Program-made: the position numbers and the translations under genes
Shown here: positions 11,380 to 23,636 of the stretch, one piece after another
Position numbering within the stretch: the stretch's first letter is position 1
Layout: each line of letters opens with the position of its first letter
NCBI GenBank assembly: GCA_050084985.1
Contig: JBITNC010000001.1
Span: forward strand, 137,454,001 to 137,518,000
Reading direction: 5' to 3'
Source of the DNA: Nageia nagi
Taxonomy: Eukaryota > Pinophyta
DNA length: 64,000 nt
The notes under the pieces: model-generated
What the model was told of the DNA's origin: nothing
The model's input: only the letters and a program-made list of their open reading frames with translations
The model's database searches: none

Positions 11380-14300
11380 CGTACACCCCTAGAAATCATG
11401 CCAACGATGATACCATTCTGTCGAATATAATCCTCTATTTTCTTCGATGTAGCCTAAATCTGGTGTCTCCAGATGACCATCCGCCTCTCATGGACGATGG
11501 GATGCCCCACCTTCGGCAAGCTAAGATCATCAACATCAAGATGTTCCTATATCAGGTTCTGAGCCTCAGCCAATACCGCCTCCTTTCTCACATTGTTGTC
11601 TTCCCCTTGGAACTTAAGCTGATAGACATATTCCCTCATTTGTTGTTCAACCTCCTTTCTCAAGGGGATTTTAATTTTTCAGGGCTCCATTGCACTTTTC
11701 AAGTCCATGGTTCAACCAATCGTGATGATAGGTGAACTCGTGGCAATAAATCAACTTTTCAAGATTTAGCATAAATATGCTGCAGATGGGAGACATTGGG
11801 AAGATGGCTATCTAACGTGCTAAGGTGTGTTGAGATTTTCCCCTTGAGGTCCCTCATTTCAACACCTTTAGCAAGGAGCTTGTAGATTCGATAAGACAAT
11901 TTCTCGATGGCCTATATCACTTCCTTCTTCAGCTGCTCCATCATTTCCCATCCCTCATGGAAGGAAGTCTACCTCTACAAATCTAAGGGGGTGGCGCTAA
12001 CTTTCTGGAACTCCTCGATGATTTTTTTGCTAGCCATGAGTTCTCTTTTCAATCTCTTCACCTCCTTTTTGGCTTCGTAGCCTTCCTGCTCCATGACTAC
12101 AACATTCTGAGTGACTATGTGTTTTTAGGCTATCAATCCTAGTTTCACAAGCATCTTGAATGTCTCAATGATGCAGTGTTCTGCTCTTTGAGGGTGTTTC
12201 TCCTTTGAATAGCAATGGCTGATGGAGATCTCCTTTCGAGAAGTGGAGACAAAAGTATCAACCCTTCGAATTTTCTTGTCATCCAAAAGTTCGTCTTCCT
12301 CATCTTCAGAGCGCAGGTCCTAGTCTATATCTTCATCATGAGCCATGCTCATGCTGAGGGCTCTAAGGCAGGCATCCACATCAAGATCCAGATGCTTAGT
12401 TACTGGCTAAGGAGGAAATCTCTGAACCAGCAATCTTCCTCTGTCAATCTTCTTGACCTCTTTCACTGGAGTGGTCTGAACTACGGTAATCACCTTACTG
12501 CTTTCTCTTCTTTTTCTATTCCTCAGTCTCTCCATCTTCCTCATATCCTCCATTTCCGCCTATAAATATGCCCTTATTCTATGGCTGGGGAGATCTCTCA
12601 TGGCCCGTCCTCTTTGTGGAGGACTTATGCGAAGCGGAGGGGACTTCTTCCTATGCTCAACAAGACACGGTTTGGAGGCGGCAGTCTCTCTAGCACACTT
12701 TTCTCCAACAATTTGGAAATCATCTTCATATGTTCCAACGTCACTATCTCATTGTCATCCGGGAAAGTTTCAATCTCCATCTCATCGGGTGCAGAAGCAC
12801 CTATAGCTACATCCTCTTGCTCAAGGACACTGGTAGCATCATCATCATCTTCTTATTCTTCTTTTCTTCCGCCACTTTCTGATTCTTCTCCAGAATCTTC
12901 CACTGCATGGTCAAGTTCTTCATCAGTCTCTTCATCGGAAGAGGAAGTAGAAGTAGAACACTTAGAACTGGAACTGGAACTTGGTTGCAAAGGGGGAACT
13001 TTCTTTCTGCATCCAAGAGAATGAGTATGTCTGGAAGGGACAACTTCAGTAGGTGAATCACTAGCACAAGCCTCACCCACTACATCATCTAGCACGTCCG
13101 AGGGGAGAGCGTGATAACCAACGTCCTTAAAATCAACTACCACCACGCTACGCTTGCTAGGACCCGGGATCAATTCCCTCGGAGCCTCTTGCCTCTTCCC
13201 AACAAGGAGTAAGGGCTTCTTGCCACGTAGAGATGCAGTACAAGCAAAAGAATGTGACATCTTGATCCTGAGAGGGACCTCCTTTGATTTGGACTTTGTG
13301 GTTCAGGATTTCTGAGGTGGTTTTTCTGTTTGAAGTGGAGCCTTTTTCTTTCTCAGAAGAGCATCTATTCGTGCAATCTCCTCCTTATCCTGCACGTTCC
13401 TATACCTCTCCACATTTCCTAAAGACTTATGCGCAAATGCAATAGGTTTGTGGAATGCAGTATCATAGAAATGTGCAATTACACCCTTAGGATCATAGTT
13501 TCTCGTAGCCACCTCCTTGGAAAAGGCACACTACTGTAGCTCCTTCATGTGGGTTGATTTCACCCATGTCTGACATACATATTTCGATATTGAGATAGGC
13601 AAATTAATGGTCCATTCTTCTTCTTCCAGACTTTCTCCTTTAAGAACAAAAGTTGCCTAGCAAACTCCATGAGGATTAGTTTGTCACTAATGTATCTTGG
13701 TAGGAGTAGGGGTCATTCCTCTGAGCCATAGACTCTGATGTATGTATAGTCAGCGTTTTGCAAAAAGAAATCCGCATGTACACTGATAGTTCGGATAGCC
13801 ACATCAGAAATCCTCTTTACTACGGACTCCCCTTTGATATCTTTGTAGAAATCATACTCCCAATGATCAATTCTCTCACAAAAATATTGGAACTTGTTCT
13901 GGTACCACCACTTTGGATAAGCTCGCCACACAGGAATGCTCATTTGCCCCGGATATCTTTCGTCAACCAATTCCTGGATCTAATCTTGCCATGCAGCAAC
14001 AAGTATACAAGCTAAGAGTTCATATAGAATCTCTTTGAGGAGCCAAAATAGGCTAACTGGTGGCATAGGGCATCATTGATTACCCCAACCCATCGGATAG
14101 CCTTCCCCAAACTAATAACTACAATGAAGCCTGTGAACTCCCTCCTATACCTGGTGTCGTTCTCCTGACCAGTGACCCTTGACAAGAGAATGATCAGCTT
14201 GGCCACAACAAGTAGGAACTCCTCTCTACATGCGCTGATCAACCTTTGACCTTGAAGATTCTGGTAAACTTCCAACAACCAGAGCCAAATATAGTCCCCA

Positions 14301-14848
14301 TGTCAGGCTGTGGAATCATAGAATTCTTCAGAATATGCCAATGTGTAATCGTCCCCATATCTTCTCCAGCCAATGGTTGCTTCAATTCTAGCAGGGGAGA
14401 AATTCGTGATTATGTTTCCCTCTATGTCCTGTAGGACTTTTGTCATATTCACACTTTCTGGCTACCTCATGGAACAAGTCAGGAAAAGGTACTGCAAGAG
14501 GCATCATAGCGGCATTGAACAAGCCACATGTGTGGATGAGCTCTTCTGATAAGTACTCCTGATGGAGGCTGTGGAGGCTAATGTTTGGATAGGGTCTAAG
14601 TTTCCCAAATCTGTAACACCAACAAAGATGTGTCTCCTCTTGAATTTGGCTTCAGGGAGCCCTGGTCTCTCTCTCTCTTGAAATTCAATCAAGCTTTCTT
14701 TTGAAAGCCGGGTCATCTAGATTTTGGTTACATCTCTCAAATAGCTTGCCTTGAATCTTCTTGGACCTTAATGGAGGTAGTCTGATACTGGAAGCCATGC
14801 AAGAATGTCTGAATACCCCAAGAAATCCCTAAAGACAAATTTGGACAT
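11380..14848 (-). pseudogene. type B accessory ORF, copy 1 (decayed)
   Basis: A start at 14848 opens the minus-strand frame, which then survives as pieces: 14716-14504, 14278-14012, 13970-13713, 13512-13303, 13260-12600, then a coiled-coil part to about 11750 and a C-terminal part to about 11380. The globular domain holds the segment DALCHQLAYFGSSKRFYMNS, nearly identical in copy 2, and a Trp/Tyr-rich YPKWWYQNKFQYF. Next come a Lys-rich patch, a Ser/Glu/Asp-rich linker (poly-Ser then DEETDEELD, about 13020-12860), a coiled coil, and a C-terminal helix with NLIQEHLDVDDLSL. No protease, RT or integrase is attached. I do not recognise a named family; the role may be structural or DNA/chromatin-related, which is inference only. 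Confidence 0.65.
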
Positions 14849-14854
14849 TGTGAA

Positions 14855-16585
14855 AGATGCAACAAAGCAGAATCAAACATGCAAATTTGTGTTGTAGGAT
14901 GTCTAGCACATCGAATGATAGTTGCTTCCCCCTTTTATATGAGATGCATGGAGGGTGAATGCATGGCAGGGTACATGCTTGCCACTTGTCTTCTTCTCCT
15001 CTTCACTCCTGGCTTCTCACACTTGACCAATTTCACCTTGCAATTATGGGCGCAGTTTTGGATGAGTGCTTGAGCACAGCTTGAAAAGCATGCGACTAGG
15101 CCTAGAGTCACTTGTCAAATTTCAGGGCATAATTCTTCACCTCAATTGTGGGCGCATGGATCTAGATGAGTGCTTAAGCATAGTTTGAAAAGCATGCGAC
15201 TAGAATTAGGGACTACATTGAAATGCCTTAACTCAAAACAAAGCTAACTGGATGCACATCCCCTAAAACACCTTATTTCTCCCTGGCGCACTGTTTTAGA
15301 TGAGTGCAAAAAGCATGCATTAGGAATGGTTCGACTGGGGGAAAGGATGGCAAATCTGAAATGAAGTGATTAAAATGACTAAGGGGTGCGGTGATATTTA
15401 TAACATTATGAACTGCCATGTGTCACCTCTGGGTTGGTCAAACTAGGGGTCAAATGACGAAGCAAAATCAAGGGCGCATGGTTTTAAAGGAGTGCAAAAG
15501 CATGTGATGAAAAGCATGTGGCTATGCTTTTAAATACCTAGCCAAATTCCAAGTTGACACCAAAGCTTAATTCCTGGTCGCACCGTTTTGAAAAGGTGCT
15601 AAACCATGCACCTTAATCCTTGCGCCTGGCATGCTTCCCAAGACTAGAAATTCAAAAATGTCAAAAAATGCAAGTTTGATATAGGTCGCATGTTTTGGAG
15701 AGGGTGCTTTCTCTCCCTTAGTCCCACGCAATGCTCCAGAAAAATTTGCAAACTGAAATACTAAAGCTAACTTCCCTTTTATAGCCTTCCGGATAGGACA
15801 AGTGTCGCCATATGATAGGTGCAGGAGAGGGTCCAATGCATGAGTCTCCACTTGTCAACAAATTGGACCCAACACTTAGCCAATTTTCACTTCATGAATC
15901 TAGTCACACGGTTTGAGCAAGGTGCAAAAGCACTCACTGGAAAGCATGCGACCAGCCTTGGTTGTTCGAAAAAATGGCTAAGTCCTTTTCTTCCTAGTCG
16001 CATGGATAGAGTAGGGTGCAAAAGGACTCATTCGAAAACATGCGAAAGGCTTTCATGGCCTTAAAAATGACTATGTATGAGACTTCCTCCTTGGTCGCAC
16101 CCTTTGGGGTGAGTGCAAAAGCACTCACTTGAAAACATGTGACAGGTTTTCCACACAAGAAAAATGCTACATATCATTTTGGTTGAGTGCAAAAGCACTC
16201 ACTTGAAAATAGGCGACAAGCTGAAAACATGGTTTTTCTTTGCATTTTGACCAAAATGACACCAGATATGAAATGCAATGAGGGAGAGACGAGTTTCTGC
16301 AACATGAAGGACCTCCAAAAGTACAATTCTAAGACAAAAGATGCAAGTAATAAGGATGAAAATGCAGCAAGGGGCTGGTCGCACAGTTTGAGTTGGGTGC
16401 AAAAGCACTCACTCAAAAACATGTGACTGAGGGAAAATGTGCAATTCTAACCTGGCTTGACCATGAAGGAGCAATTTAAACATGTTTCCTAAAGCTAGAC
16501 CAAAACATATGCATTTCCTTTGACAAATTACTTCCATGCATTTCCTTTTTTTATTTCGAGGGTCCTCAAAATGCAAATTTTTTTT
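14855..16585 (-). mobile_element. long leader of type B element, copy 1
   Basis: Non-coding and homologous to 29495-31310 of copy 2. On the minus strand it repeats a module of the form GTCGCATGTTTT ... GTGCTTTTGCAC ... GGTGCGACC at least eight times (clearest at 15900-16430). Three TATA-like motifs are spaced about 400-450 bp apart: GGCTATAAAAGGG at 15774-15786, TTATAAATATC at about 15392-15403, and CATATAAAAGGGG at about 14931-14944, the last just ahead of the ORF start. The match to copy 2 reaches 16585, next to a homopolymer tract. Confidence 0.65.
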
Positions 16586-16612
16586 TTTTTTTTGGGGGGG
16601 GTGGGGGGGTTG
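16578..16612. repeat. poly-T / poly-G tract
   Basis: A run of about 16 T followed by about 16 G (one T interruption). It separates the type B leader from the gypsy gag-protease remnant. Such a tract is prone to sequencing and assembly error. Confidence 0.8.
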
Positions 16613-16624
16613 TGCAGGCACAAC

Positions 16625-18110
16625 ATAGCTTCTTCTTGGATGCCCCTTGGTGTTAGAGTCCACCTTTGTTCCAATGGCCTCGTTCTATCCTCTTGTGGTC
16701 TCATGCTTGAGGCGACCTCTTCTTTGGTACTTAATGTGGTTGCCTCCAATCTCTTAATGGAAATTTTGGTTCTTATCCTCCTTGATTCCTTGAAATGTGA
16801 TTTCACAGCCTCCACTATTGAACTTGAATTGCAAGGTTGTGTGGTTGGTGGTGTAGTCTCCTAAGGATGCCAACCATTATACCCCTAAGATGACATGAGG
16901 TGAATCACCCAATCAAAAGATGAAGAAATCATCTTCAATAGTGTAGTCTTTCAAACTAAACTTCATATTAGGCACCTACTTCCTACAAGGTGTGATGTTT
17001 CCATTTCCAACTATCACATCAAAACCCAAAAATGGTTCGATCTTCATCTTCTTGGCGGTGGCTAGCTTCTCATAAACAAAGTTGTGGGTAGCACCCCCAT
17101 ATATCAAAACTAAAACCTTCTCTCCCAAAACTTCTCCTGAAACTTTGATAGTGAAGTATTGATTCATACCAATCAAAGTAGCTAATGTTACTCCTCTTGA
17201 TGTTGTTCGTGTAGTAGACTTTGGATTGGATCTTTGGATGTTCATGGTTCTATATGATGGCTCATCCTCATCATATTCATCAATATCTTCATGTTCCTCA
17301 TTTGATGACTCTTCTTATGAAAAAACCTCAATGTAATGTATGGCTCCCTTGCCAAGGCAACAGTGACTCGATGTCCAAGGTTGTTTGCAACTAAAGCATA
17401 AATTTTTCCTTCTTAGTTCATTTCTTTCATTCCTCTCTTCCTTGGTTCTTCTTGTATATGTGATGGCAAGAGCAAGCGTGGGTTTCCCACTTGATGAATC
17501 TCTTCTTGGTGGTGACATGTCCTTCTTGAATGGTGCTCTCATGCTAGGTCTATGGTATGGTGTCACTTGCTTGGTCTTGGGAAGAGTAGAGTCTTCAAGA
17601 GTAAGAGCCCTCTTGATTACATCTTGTAGAGTAGGTGGGTCAAAGGCTTTGACCAAACCCTTCAATGGTTTCTTTAAGTCCCTCCATAAAGACGAAAGCT
17701 ATCCTCCTATCTGACACATCCGAAACCATAACTAAAACTCTTTGAAATTCTTCAACATAAGTGCCCACAGTTGTAGTTTGTTGAAGTGTGGCCATCTCTC
17801 TAAAGTATTCTTCCTCATATTTCCTTTCAAACCTGTCAAGAACCCTTTTGCAAAATTCTTCAAAGTCCCCAATCTTGTCATGACCCAATGTGGTGAAGCC
17901 ATTGTGCCACCACTCATATGCTATGCCATCAAGGTAAAGGGAGACAAATTTGATTGCATCCATTTCTTTCATAGGGCAAAGAGTGAAGTAAGTTTGAAGC
18001 TTTTGTATCCAAGCCATGGTGTTTTCCCTATTTCACCATTGATAAATGGGAACATTAGATTAGGATTACTTCTGCTTATTTTAGGAGTATTTGGCTGATT
18101 AATTGTAAGT
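16625..18110 (-). pseudogene. gypsy gag-protease remnant
   Basis: From about 18110 downward: the conserved Gag core with KFVSLYLDGIAYEWWHNG (18017-17640), then a linker and a zinc-knuckle-like CFSCKQPWTSSHCC (about 17410-17370), then retropepsin (17245-16976) with VLIYGGATHNFV. The catalytic Asp of the usual VLIDGGAT is Tyr here, so the protease would be dead. The pre-RT motif SPHVILGV follows near 16885, and the frame is lost around 16640. Stops and frameshifts occur throughout. Gag forms the particle and binds RNA. The element is cut off where the type B leader begins. Confidence 0.8.
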
Positions 18111-18114
18111 TCCA

Positions 18115-19025
18115 CTTGGAGAGTAGTTTAGTACTCCAATTATGGAATGTTGGACCGTTATTTAGCGTATTATGTACATTTGAGTGTCTAATTATGCCAA
18201 TAATGATGTATTTATGATACCAAGGCCATTGTAATTGTAAATGCAATATTAGTCTCCAGTAATGAAGCGTTGCATATTCCTAGCCTTGATGATTGTAATA
18301 TTGACATTAGATGGTCCTTTTGTCATTAATGCTACCCTCTTCGAAGTAGAGCATCCATCTAGGTGTTTACACCAACTTCGAGGCACTATGAAGACTCCTA
18401 TGCTTGGATGGGGCACATTTGGCATCCCAAGACATCAAATGGCTCCCGCACTTGGACATTGGGCTTGTGAGGGCATCTAGACCCCCTATGTTGAGCATTA
18501 GGCATCCCTAGGAACCCACATCACACTCTTGGAGGTTTGCTAGCTTGAGCGTTGATACCGAAGCACATGGAAGTATCCCCTTGTCCAACGTTGGCATTAT
18601 TGGCCCTTGGATGTGATTACTCTCATCCCTAGGCATCCTATCTTAGACGTTGGCATTGAGAGCACACGGATCACTCTTGTAAGCCATTGGATCAACTCAA
18701 CTCGAGATTGGAAGATGAACCAACTCGCCTATAAAAGGAGGATTCCTGGAACACATGAGATATGTTGAATTGATAATTAAAACCCCCTTCTATCAGATTG
18801 AGTGTGAGAATTCTATCTCTACCACATGTAGGCGCCAATATGCATTTGAAGTCTTGAAGCGATTGAAGGCTAGCCTCTTGCTTACTCCAGTCATTCGAGA
18901 GAGGAACTCTGGTTGTTCCATCATTAAAGAGGTAAGGAACTCTGGGCTTGACCTTGCCGCTGCTGAAATTAGTGAGGCCCTAGAGCCATCTACAATAACC
19001 CTATTGGAAGAAACCCTAGTATAAG
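18115..19025 (+). mobile_element. LTR fragment (family 2-like), plus orientation
   Basis: The part at 18225-18300 matches the minus-strand LTR at 45199-46401, sharing TTGTAAATGCAATATTAGTC. Downstream come several GTTGGCATT-type subrepeats (18360-18660) and a promoter-like CTATAAAAGG at 18729-18738. The 5' end of the LTR is missing and no clean 3' end was found. It abuts the start of the minus-strand gag remnant. An open frame at 18755-19024 is probably chance. Confidence 0.6.
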
Positions 19026-19062
19026 CTCCTTAGGTACCAAAAATACCATCACAAAAGCATAA

Positions 19063-19465
19063 GCCAATCCAGATCACTACATCCTAGGCAAACCTTGGAG
19101 TTCAATTTACAAGTTCCTCCATCAATCTTAGGCTTGCTTCACACTAATGAATATGCAATATACATGTTTCCCTCTCAACTTTAAAAGCCTATGTCCTAGA
19201 CACATGCTCTAGACATTCCTACATGTTCAAGAATCAATACAAAGAAACAATTCCTCTTTCAATCATCTTTATAAATGAGCCGATTGAGATCACTACATCC
19301 CAGGCATACTTGGGAGAACAATTTACAAGTTCTCTCAATCTAAAGCTCACTCACTCTCATGAATATGCAAGGGACATGTTTCTCTCTCTACTTTAAAAGC
19401 CAAAGTCCTAGATACAAGTTCAAGAGATTCCTCAATGTTTAATACAAAAGAACAGTTTACCTTCT
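19063..19465 (+). repeat. tandem duplication, period 216 bp
   Basis: Two adjacent diverged copies begin with GCCAATCCAGATCACTACAT (19063) and GCCGATTGAGATCACTACAT (19279). They share CAATTTACAAGTTC, ATGAATATGCAA and CTTTAAAAGCC. No coding potential. It may belong to the leader following the LTR fragment. Confidence 0.75.
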
Positions 19466-20160
19466 ATGAGACCCTAGTAAGATCCTGTAGCTTATCCTAA
19501 AAGGCTAAAACTCAAGATGGTCATTTTTTGTCTTTTTATGACCAAAACTAAAGGTATTTAGATTTGTATATTTGAACAGCAATGACTCATAGAAAATCAA
19601 CCATGAAGGAGGTGTTAGAAGAACTAAATGTCTTTTAAAGCTTCTACTACCCAAGTTACTACTAATATTAGTTCTGAAATACCATGTATTTTGTATTATG
19701 CCTTAGTTTCTCTATTTTTAGTCTTTTTCTTATTGGCTTTAGTGCCCCCTTTGGGCACAATTCAGAATTTTATTCACTTATTTCTTGAGAGTTCCACAGA
19801 CCTATTTCTGTTACTCGTAGACATTAAATGAAAATTGCCTCATTCATACTTTCTTCTTATCAAATCTCTGTTCCCTATGACATGTATTTCTGATCTCACA
19901 ATTTAAAAATTTTCCATCATAAGCATTGAATACCCTGTATCAATATCCAATTTATGCACTTTCCCAGGCAAAATTTTAGGCCCTGAATATGGAAATTTAG
20001 TCTAGGTCTTATTAAAAAAGCTTGTTTCATATTTCCTTTATATATACTCACTTGTGTTCTTTAAGATTGTGAATCATCTCTCTTTCTACAGCCCAATTTG
20101 AATTTTTCTTTATTCACTGAACCATCATCTTTCCCTATACCAAATTTTAATTTTTTTGTA
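19466..20160. other. no recognisable feature
   Basis: AT-rich, non-coding. Short open frames at 19628-19831 and 20098-20298 show no domain or codon signal. I see nothing else. Confidence 0.5.
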
Positions 20161-20164
20161 AGTA

Positions 20165-22735
20165 AAAAAAAAATATGTATTAATTTATTGGAATATCAAA
20201 GTACATCTCCTGCCTTTTCAGGCATAAAGTATTTTGAGCCATGTTTTAACAGTGGATGTGGGAATATGCTCCCTCGCATCAAAACTACTACAACATAATA
20301 AGCATAAAAGAAGCCATGCAAAGCAATAACAACTGGATCTACATGCAGCAAGTATTACTGTCATCAAAGGAGAAAATTGAAAAGAGAGTTCCGCTGATCC
20401 ACTAAGACTACCATCTAGGAGGATGTCCATAACAAGTGAAGTCACCTTTGTTGAAAGCCCAGTTAGCCATTGCATCTACCACCCTATTCTCTTGTCAAGG
20501 AATGTGCATAAATTCAACTGAGTTGAATCTCTGCTGAGTCAGCTGATTTTTTTCCACCACTCTTCCTTCTCTCTAATCTATATTCTTCTGATTGTGTTTC
20601 CCTAACAAGTGATTTATCAGGGACTCTGATCCAGATGAATTTTTCTCTAGCCCAGTTTCATGGCTTCATGTAATCCACTCAAAATAGCATAACCCTCTGC
20701 CAAGTTATTAGTTAGAGTACCTACATACTCTGAAAAGAGAAAAAGAGAACCATTCGAGAGTCGGCCTATTCCCCCATACTCGCTTTCCCTGGATTCCCCA
20801 TTGAAGCTCCATCTGTATTTATCTTTCCAATTCCTCCTAGGGGGGTCTCCATTTCCCAGTTCTGTTAATTCTGTGGCCATTTGTGGTTGTCCTTTGTGGT
20901 GTAGCCAGCATTAGGGTAACTTGAAGTCAGGATAATATCTCTATCCACTTTTGGCTAGGGTTCTAGGGGTGATTCAACAGATGTTGGATTGTTTCTATTA
21001 TGTTGGCTATTGCCAAACATAGTAGTTGTCCCTATGCTCTTGGTTAAAAATTCTGTTATTCCTTTCCTTCCATAGATTCCACACAAGGAAAGTCGTACCC
21101 GTTCAAATTAATTGTCTAGTATATTGATCACCTTGTTCCTACTTAACCCATTCCATCCATGGGTGCTCAATGAATGAGATTCTAGACCATTGAATACCTA
21201 GTATGGCTGCCAAGTTCTTACACAATTTAATTGTGATAGAACATTCTACAAAGAGGTGGCAAATTGTTTCCTCATACTTCCAACACATTGCACACCTAAA
21301 AGGCCCATGGATCCCTTTTTTCATATGTTGTTTACCTATTAGCACTCTTCTGTGAAGTAGAAGCCATATAAACAAATGCACTTTAGGCCATAGCTTTTGT
21401 GCCCATAGCTGCTTGAAAAAATCTTTTAGTGGGCTGGGGTTGCTTTGTCAAAGAGACGAGTATCTAGAGGACACTATATACTTTACTTCTTTCTCCCCCA
21501 TCCAATGGAGTCCTCCTCCTGAGACATGAAAGGGATCTCATCTAGAGTATCATATACATTTCTTCCCTCTATACCTCTGAGGTTTGAACTGGTCATTTCA
21601 CTACTGGAATCTGTTGTCTTTCTACCTCCCAAATCTTAGTTTGAGGTTTGTAGAAGTTTGCTACCTTTACCCAATTGGTATTCAAGAGATTCTCCATAAC
21701 TAACCCACAAATTAGTTCAGAAGTTTGCCTTCTATCCATTGTGGATCACCCAGAATCGTCATTTCTTTATCATTTCCTCCCCTGTTCTTAGTACCACTAG
21801 GATACGGGATCCTCTGTTGGGTAGTGGATAACAAATGAGCTCTACCGGGGTTTTATTTTCAGCATATCTCACCCTAAGATTCTTTGCCCATAATGCCTCA
21901 AACGAATTCAACAGTCTTTAGTATAATTTAGCAGCCAATGCCTTGTTCTTTTTGGTTGCTGAGCAGAATCCTAAACCTCCCTCCTTTTTGTGAATTCATA
22001 AGCAATCCCATTTTAATAGTGCATTCATCCTTCGCTCCATTCCAAAGAAATCTATGGCTAATTTGATCTAATTCTTTTAAGATCACCTTTGGAATGTCAG
22101 GAGATATAAATGGGAATTGCCAAGAGAACTGCTTTGACCAAAGTCATCCTCCCTCCTATGGAAAACCATCTATTCATTCATTTTCCTAATTTGGCTTTTA
22201 CTTTTTCTGTCAGCCAAGCCTATTCCTCCTCCTTTTGCCTTCCTTCTTTTAGAGGCATGCCAAGATAGGTGATTGGAAGAGAGGCTTTCTTATATCTCAA
22301 TTTCTCTCAAACTATAGTTAGAAAAATCGGAATCAGATCAGAATCGTTTGGTTGCAGGATTCTGGTTTTTTGAAAAATTGGACAAAATCAGCAAAAAAAA
22401 ATGAAGGAATTTCTTCGGTTTTAGCTAAATCTCAAAATATCTCAAAAAATCGGATAAAATCGGCCAAAAAAGGGGATAAAATCGGCAAAAAATCATTGAC
22501 CGATTCAATGCTGATTTTTTAGCGAAAAATCACGATTTTTTGCTAGTAAAATCGAAATCGGAAAAAATCAGATAAACACTTATTTAAAAAAAATCAGATC
22601 CGATTCGAATCAGATCGTTTGCTTGAACCGATTCCGATTTTATCCGATTCCGATCCGATTTTTCCAACTATGTCTCAAACCATTGTCTTTTGCCTAGGAG
22701 AACTCAATTTTATAATTTCGTAAGATCCAAGTTAG
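20165..22735 (-). pseudogene. L1-like LINE pol remnant, 5' truncated
   Basis: Reading down from 22735: the late RT region SLPITYLGMPLKEGRQ, interrupted by the MITE at 22313-22672; the GGRMTLVKAVLLAIPIYI motif typical of plant L1 RT ends (about 22175-22115); the RT zinc-binding domain at 21381-21139 (FIWLLLHRRVLIGKQ, then CAMC...HLFVEC); and an RNase H-like domain at 20880-20647 (WSFNGESRESEYGGIG) continuing past a break to IPREENRVVDAMANWA near 20500-20450. An A-rich 3' end occurs near 20165-20180. RT and RNase H copy the element's RNA into DNA. Stops are frequent; it is dead. The 5' end is lost near 22735. Confidence 0.85.
22313..22672. mobile_element. hAT-like MITE (copy 1) inside the LINE
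   Basis: A 360 bp element with terminal inverted repeats: left TATAGTTAGAAAAATCGG, right (reverse complement) CATAGTTGGAAAAATCGG. It is flanked by a perfect 8 bp direct repeat TCTCAAAC at 22305-22312 and 22673-22680. Removing the element and one repeat restores the LINE reading frame, except for one stop. Internally it is made almost wholly of AAAAATCGG-like words on one arm and their complement on the other. It has no ORF, so is non-autonomous. An 8 bp target duplication is the hallmark of hAT transposases. Confidence 0.85.
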
Positions 22736-22832
22736 ATGAAGGAGTATATTTATGACAATTAACACACATGTTAAGACAGAGACTGTTACAAGAGAGTATT
22801 AATAATACAAACATTTAACATTTACCCTACGG

Positions 22833-23636
22833 TGTTATGAGTGCCAACAAGAGGGACATTTGAAGAAGAATTGTTTGCGTACCCAGCAAAGCTCGACCAT
22901 GAAGGATAAGGTCCTGAATGCATAAACGATGCAAAACCCAAAGGCGAGGAGCATCCAACAAAATCCAAAGGTGCATTGTGAGACTAAAAGAATTTTTGTT
23001 ATGGACTCCCAGCAGAAAAAACATCAGACCAATGTGGAATAAAGTAACGTATCTGGTGAGTACTTAGTCCTGACAACTACTCAAAAGGCTTCTACAATTT
23101 GCTTTGGGGAAAAGAAGGAACCAGTGACAAAAAAAGAGGATTCTCATTCGGAGAATGATAGGGTTCAATCACCAGATAAAACTATTCCGATTGTAAAATT
23201 AAAAATACATCTCGACTAAAGAAAGTCAGTTTTCTCAAAAAATTGTTGTAGAACGGAAAAAAGATTCGGTCCAGCCAAACAAAAATGTGGAACAAGCTAC
23301 ATCACCTAGATCCAAAAGTAGGGTTGTTTCTCAAAAAAATGTGCTTGACACTGATTATGAAATCATCAATGAGCACCAGCCAACTGAAAAGGAAGGCTCT
23401 GTTGATCAAACAACCATTAGATACTACCTTAGAAGCTTAAAATGCAAAAGTGCTTTCTCAGATTTACCCAAGGTGAAAGAAGAGGAACCATTGGTGCAGG
23501 AAAATAATAAGCGCAGGATATAAACTCAATCTGCAGCAAAGTCCTCAAGAGCTACGGTTATTGATGGAAGGTGTCTGTAGCATGCAAGATACTTTGGGAA
23601 TTAGTAAATTCCTGACCAATATGGTGATGGTATAAA
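22833..23636 (+). pseudogene. retroelement gag: zinc knuckle and C-terminal tail
   Basis: At 22833 the frame reads CYECQQEGHLKKNC, a perfect CX2CX4HX4C nucleocapsid zinc knuckle, followed by a polar Lys/Gln/Ser/Glu-rich tail in broken frames to about 23218 and an open piece at 23287-23523. The region before the knuckle, where capsid should be, is missing; the LINE lies there. The knuckle would bind packaged RNA. The lineage (gypsy or copia) is unclear since no pol follows. Confidence 0.65.

Noticed and set aside
12581-13024. 147-codon plus-strand Ser-rich open frame
   Set aside because: It is antisense to the Ser/Glu/Asp-rich linker of the type B ORF; codon bias there creates open mirror frames.
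15900-16430. Regularly spaced repeats resembling a CRISPR array
   Set aside because: Eukaryotic context, variable unit length and diverged repeats; they are leader modules of a retroelement, present in both type B copies.
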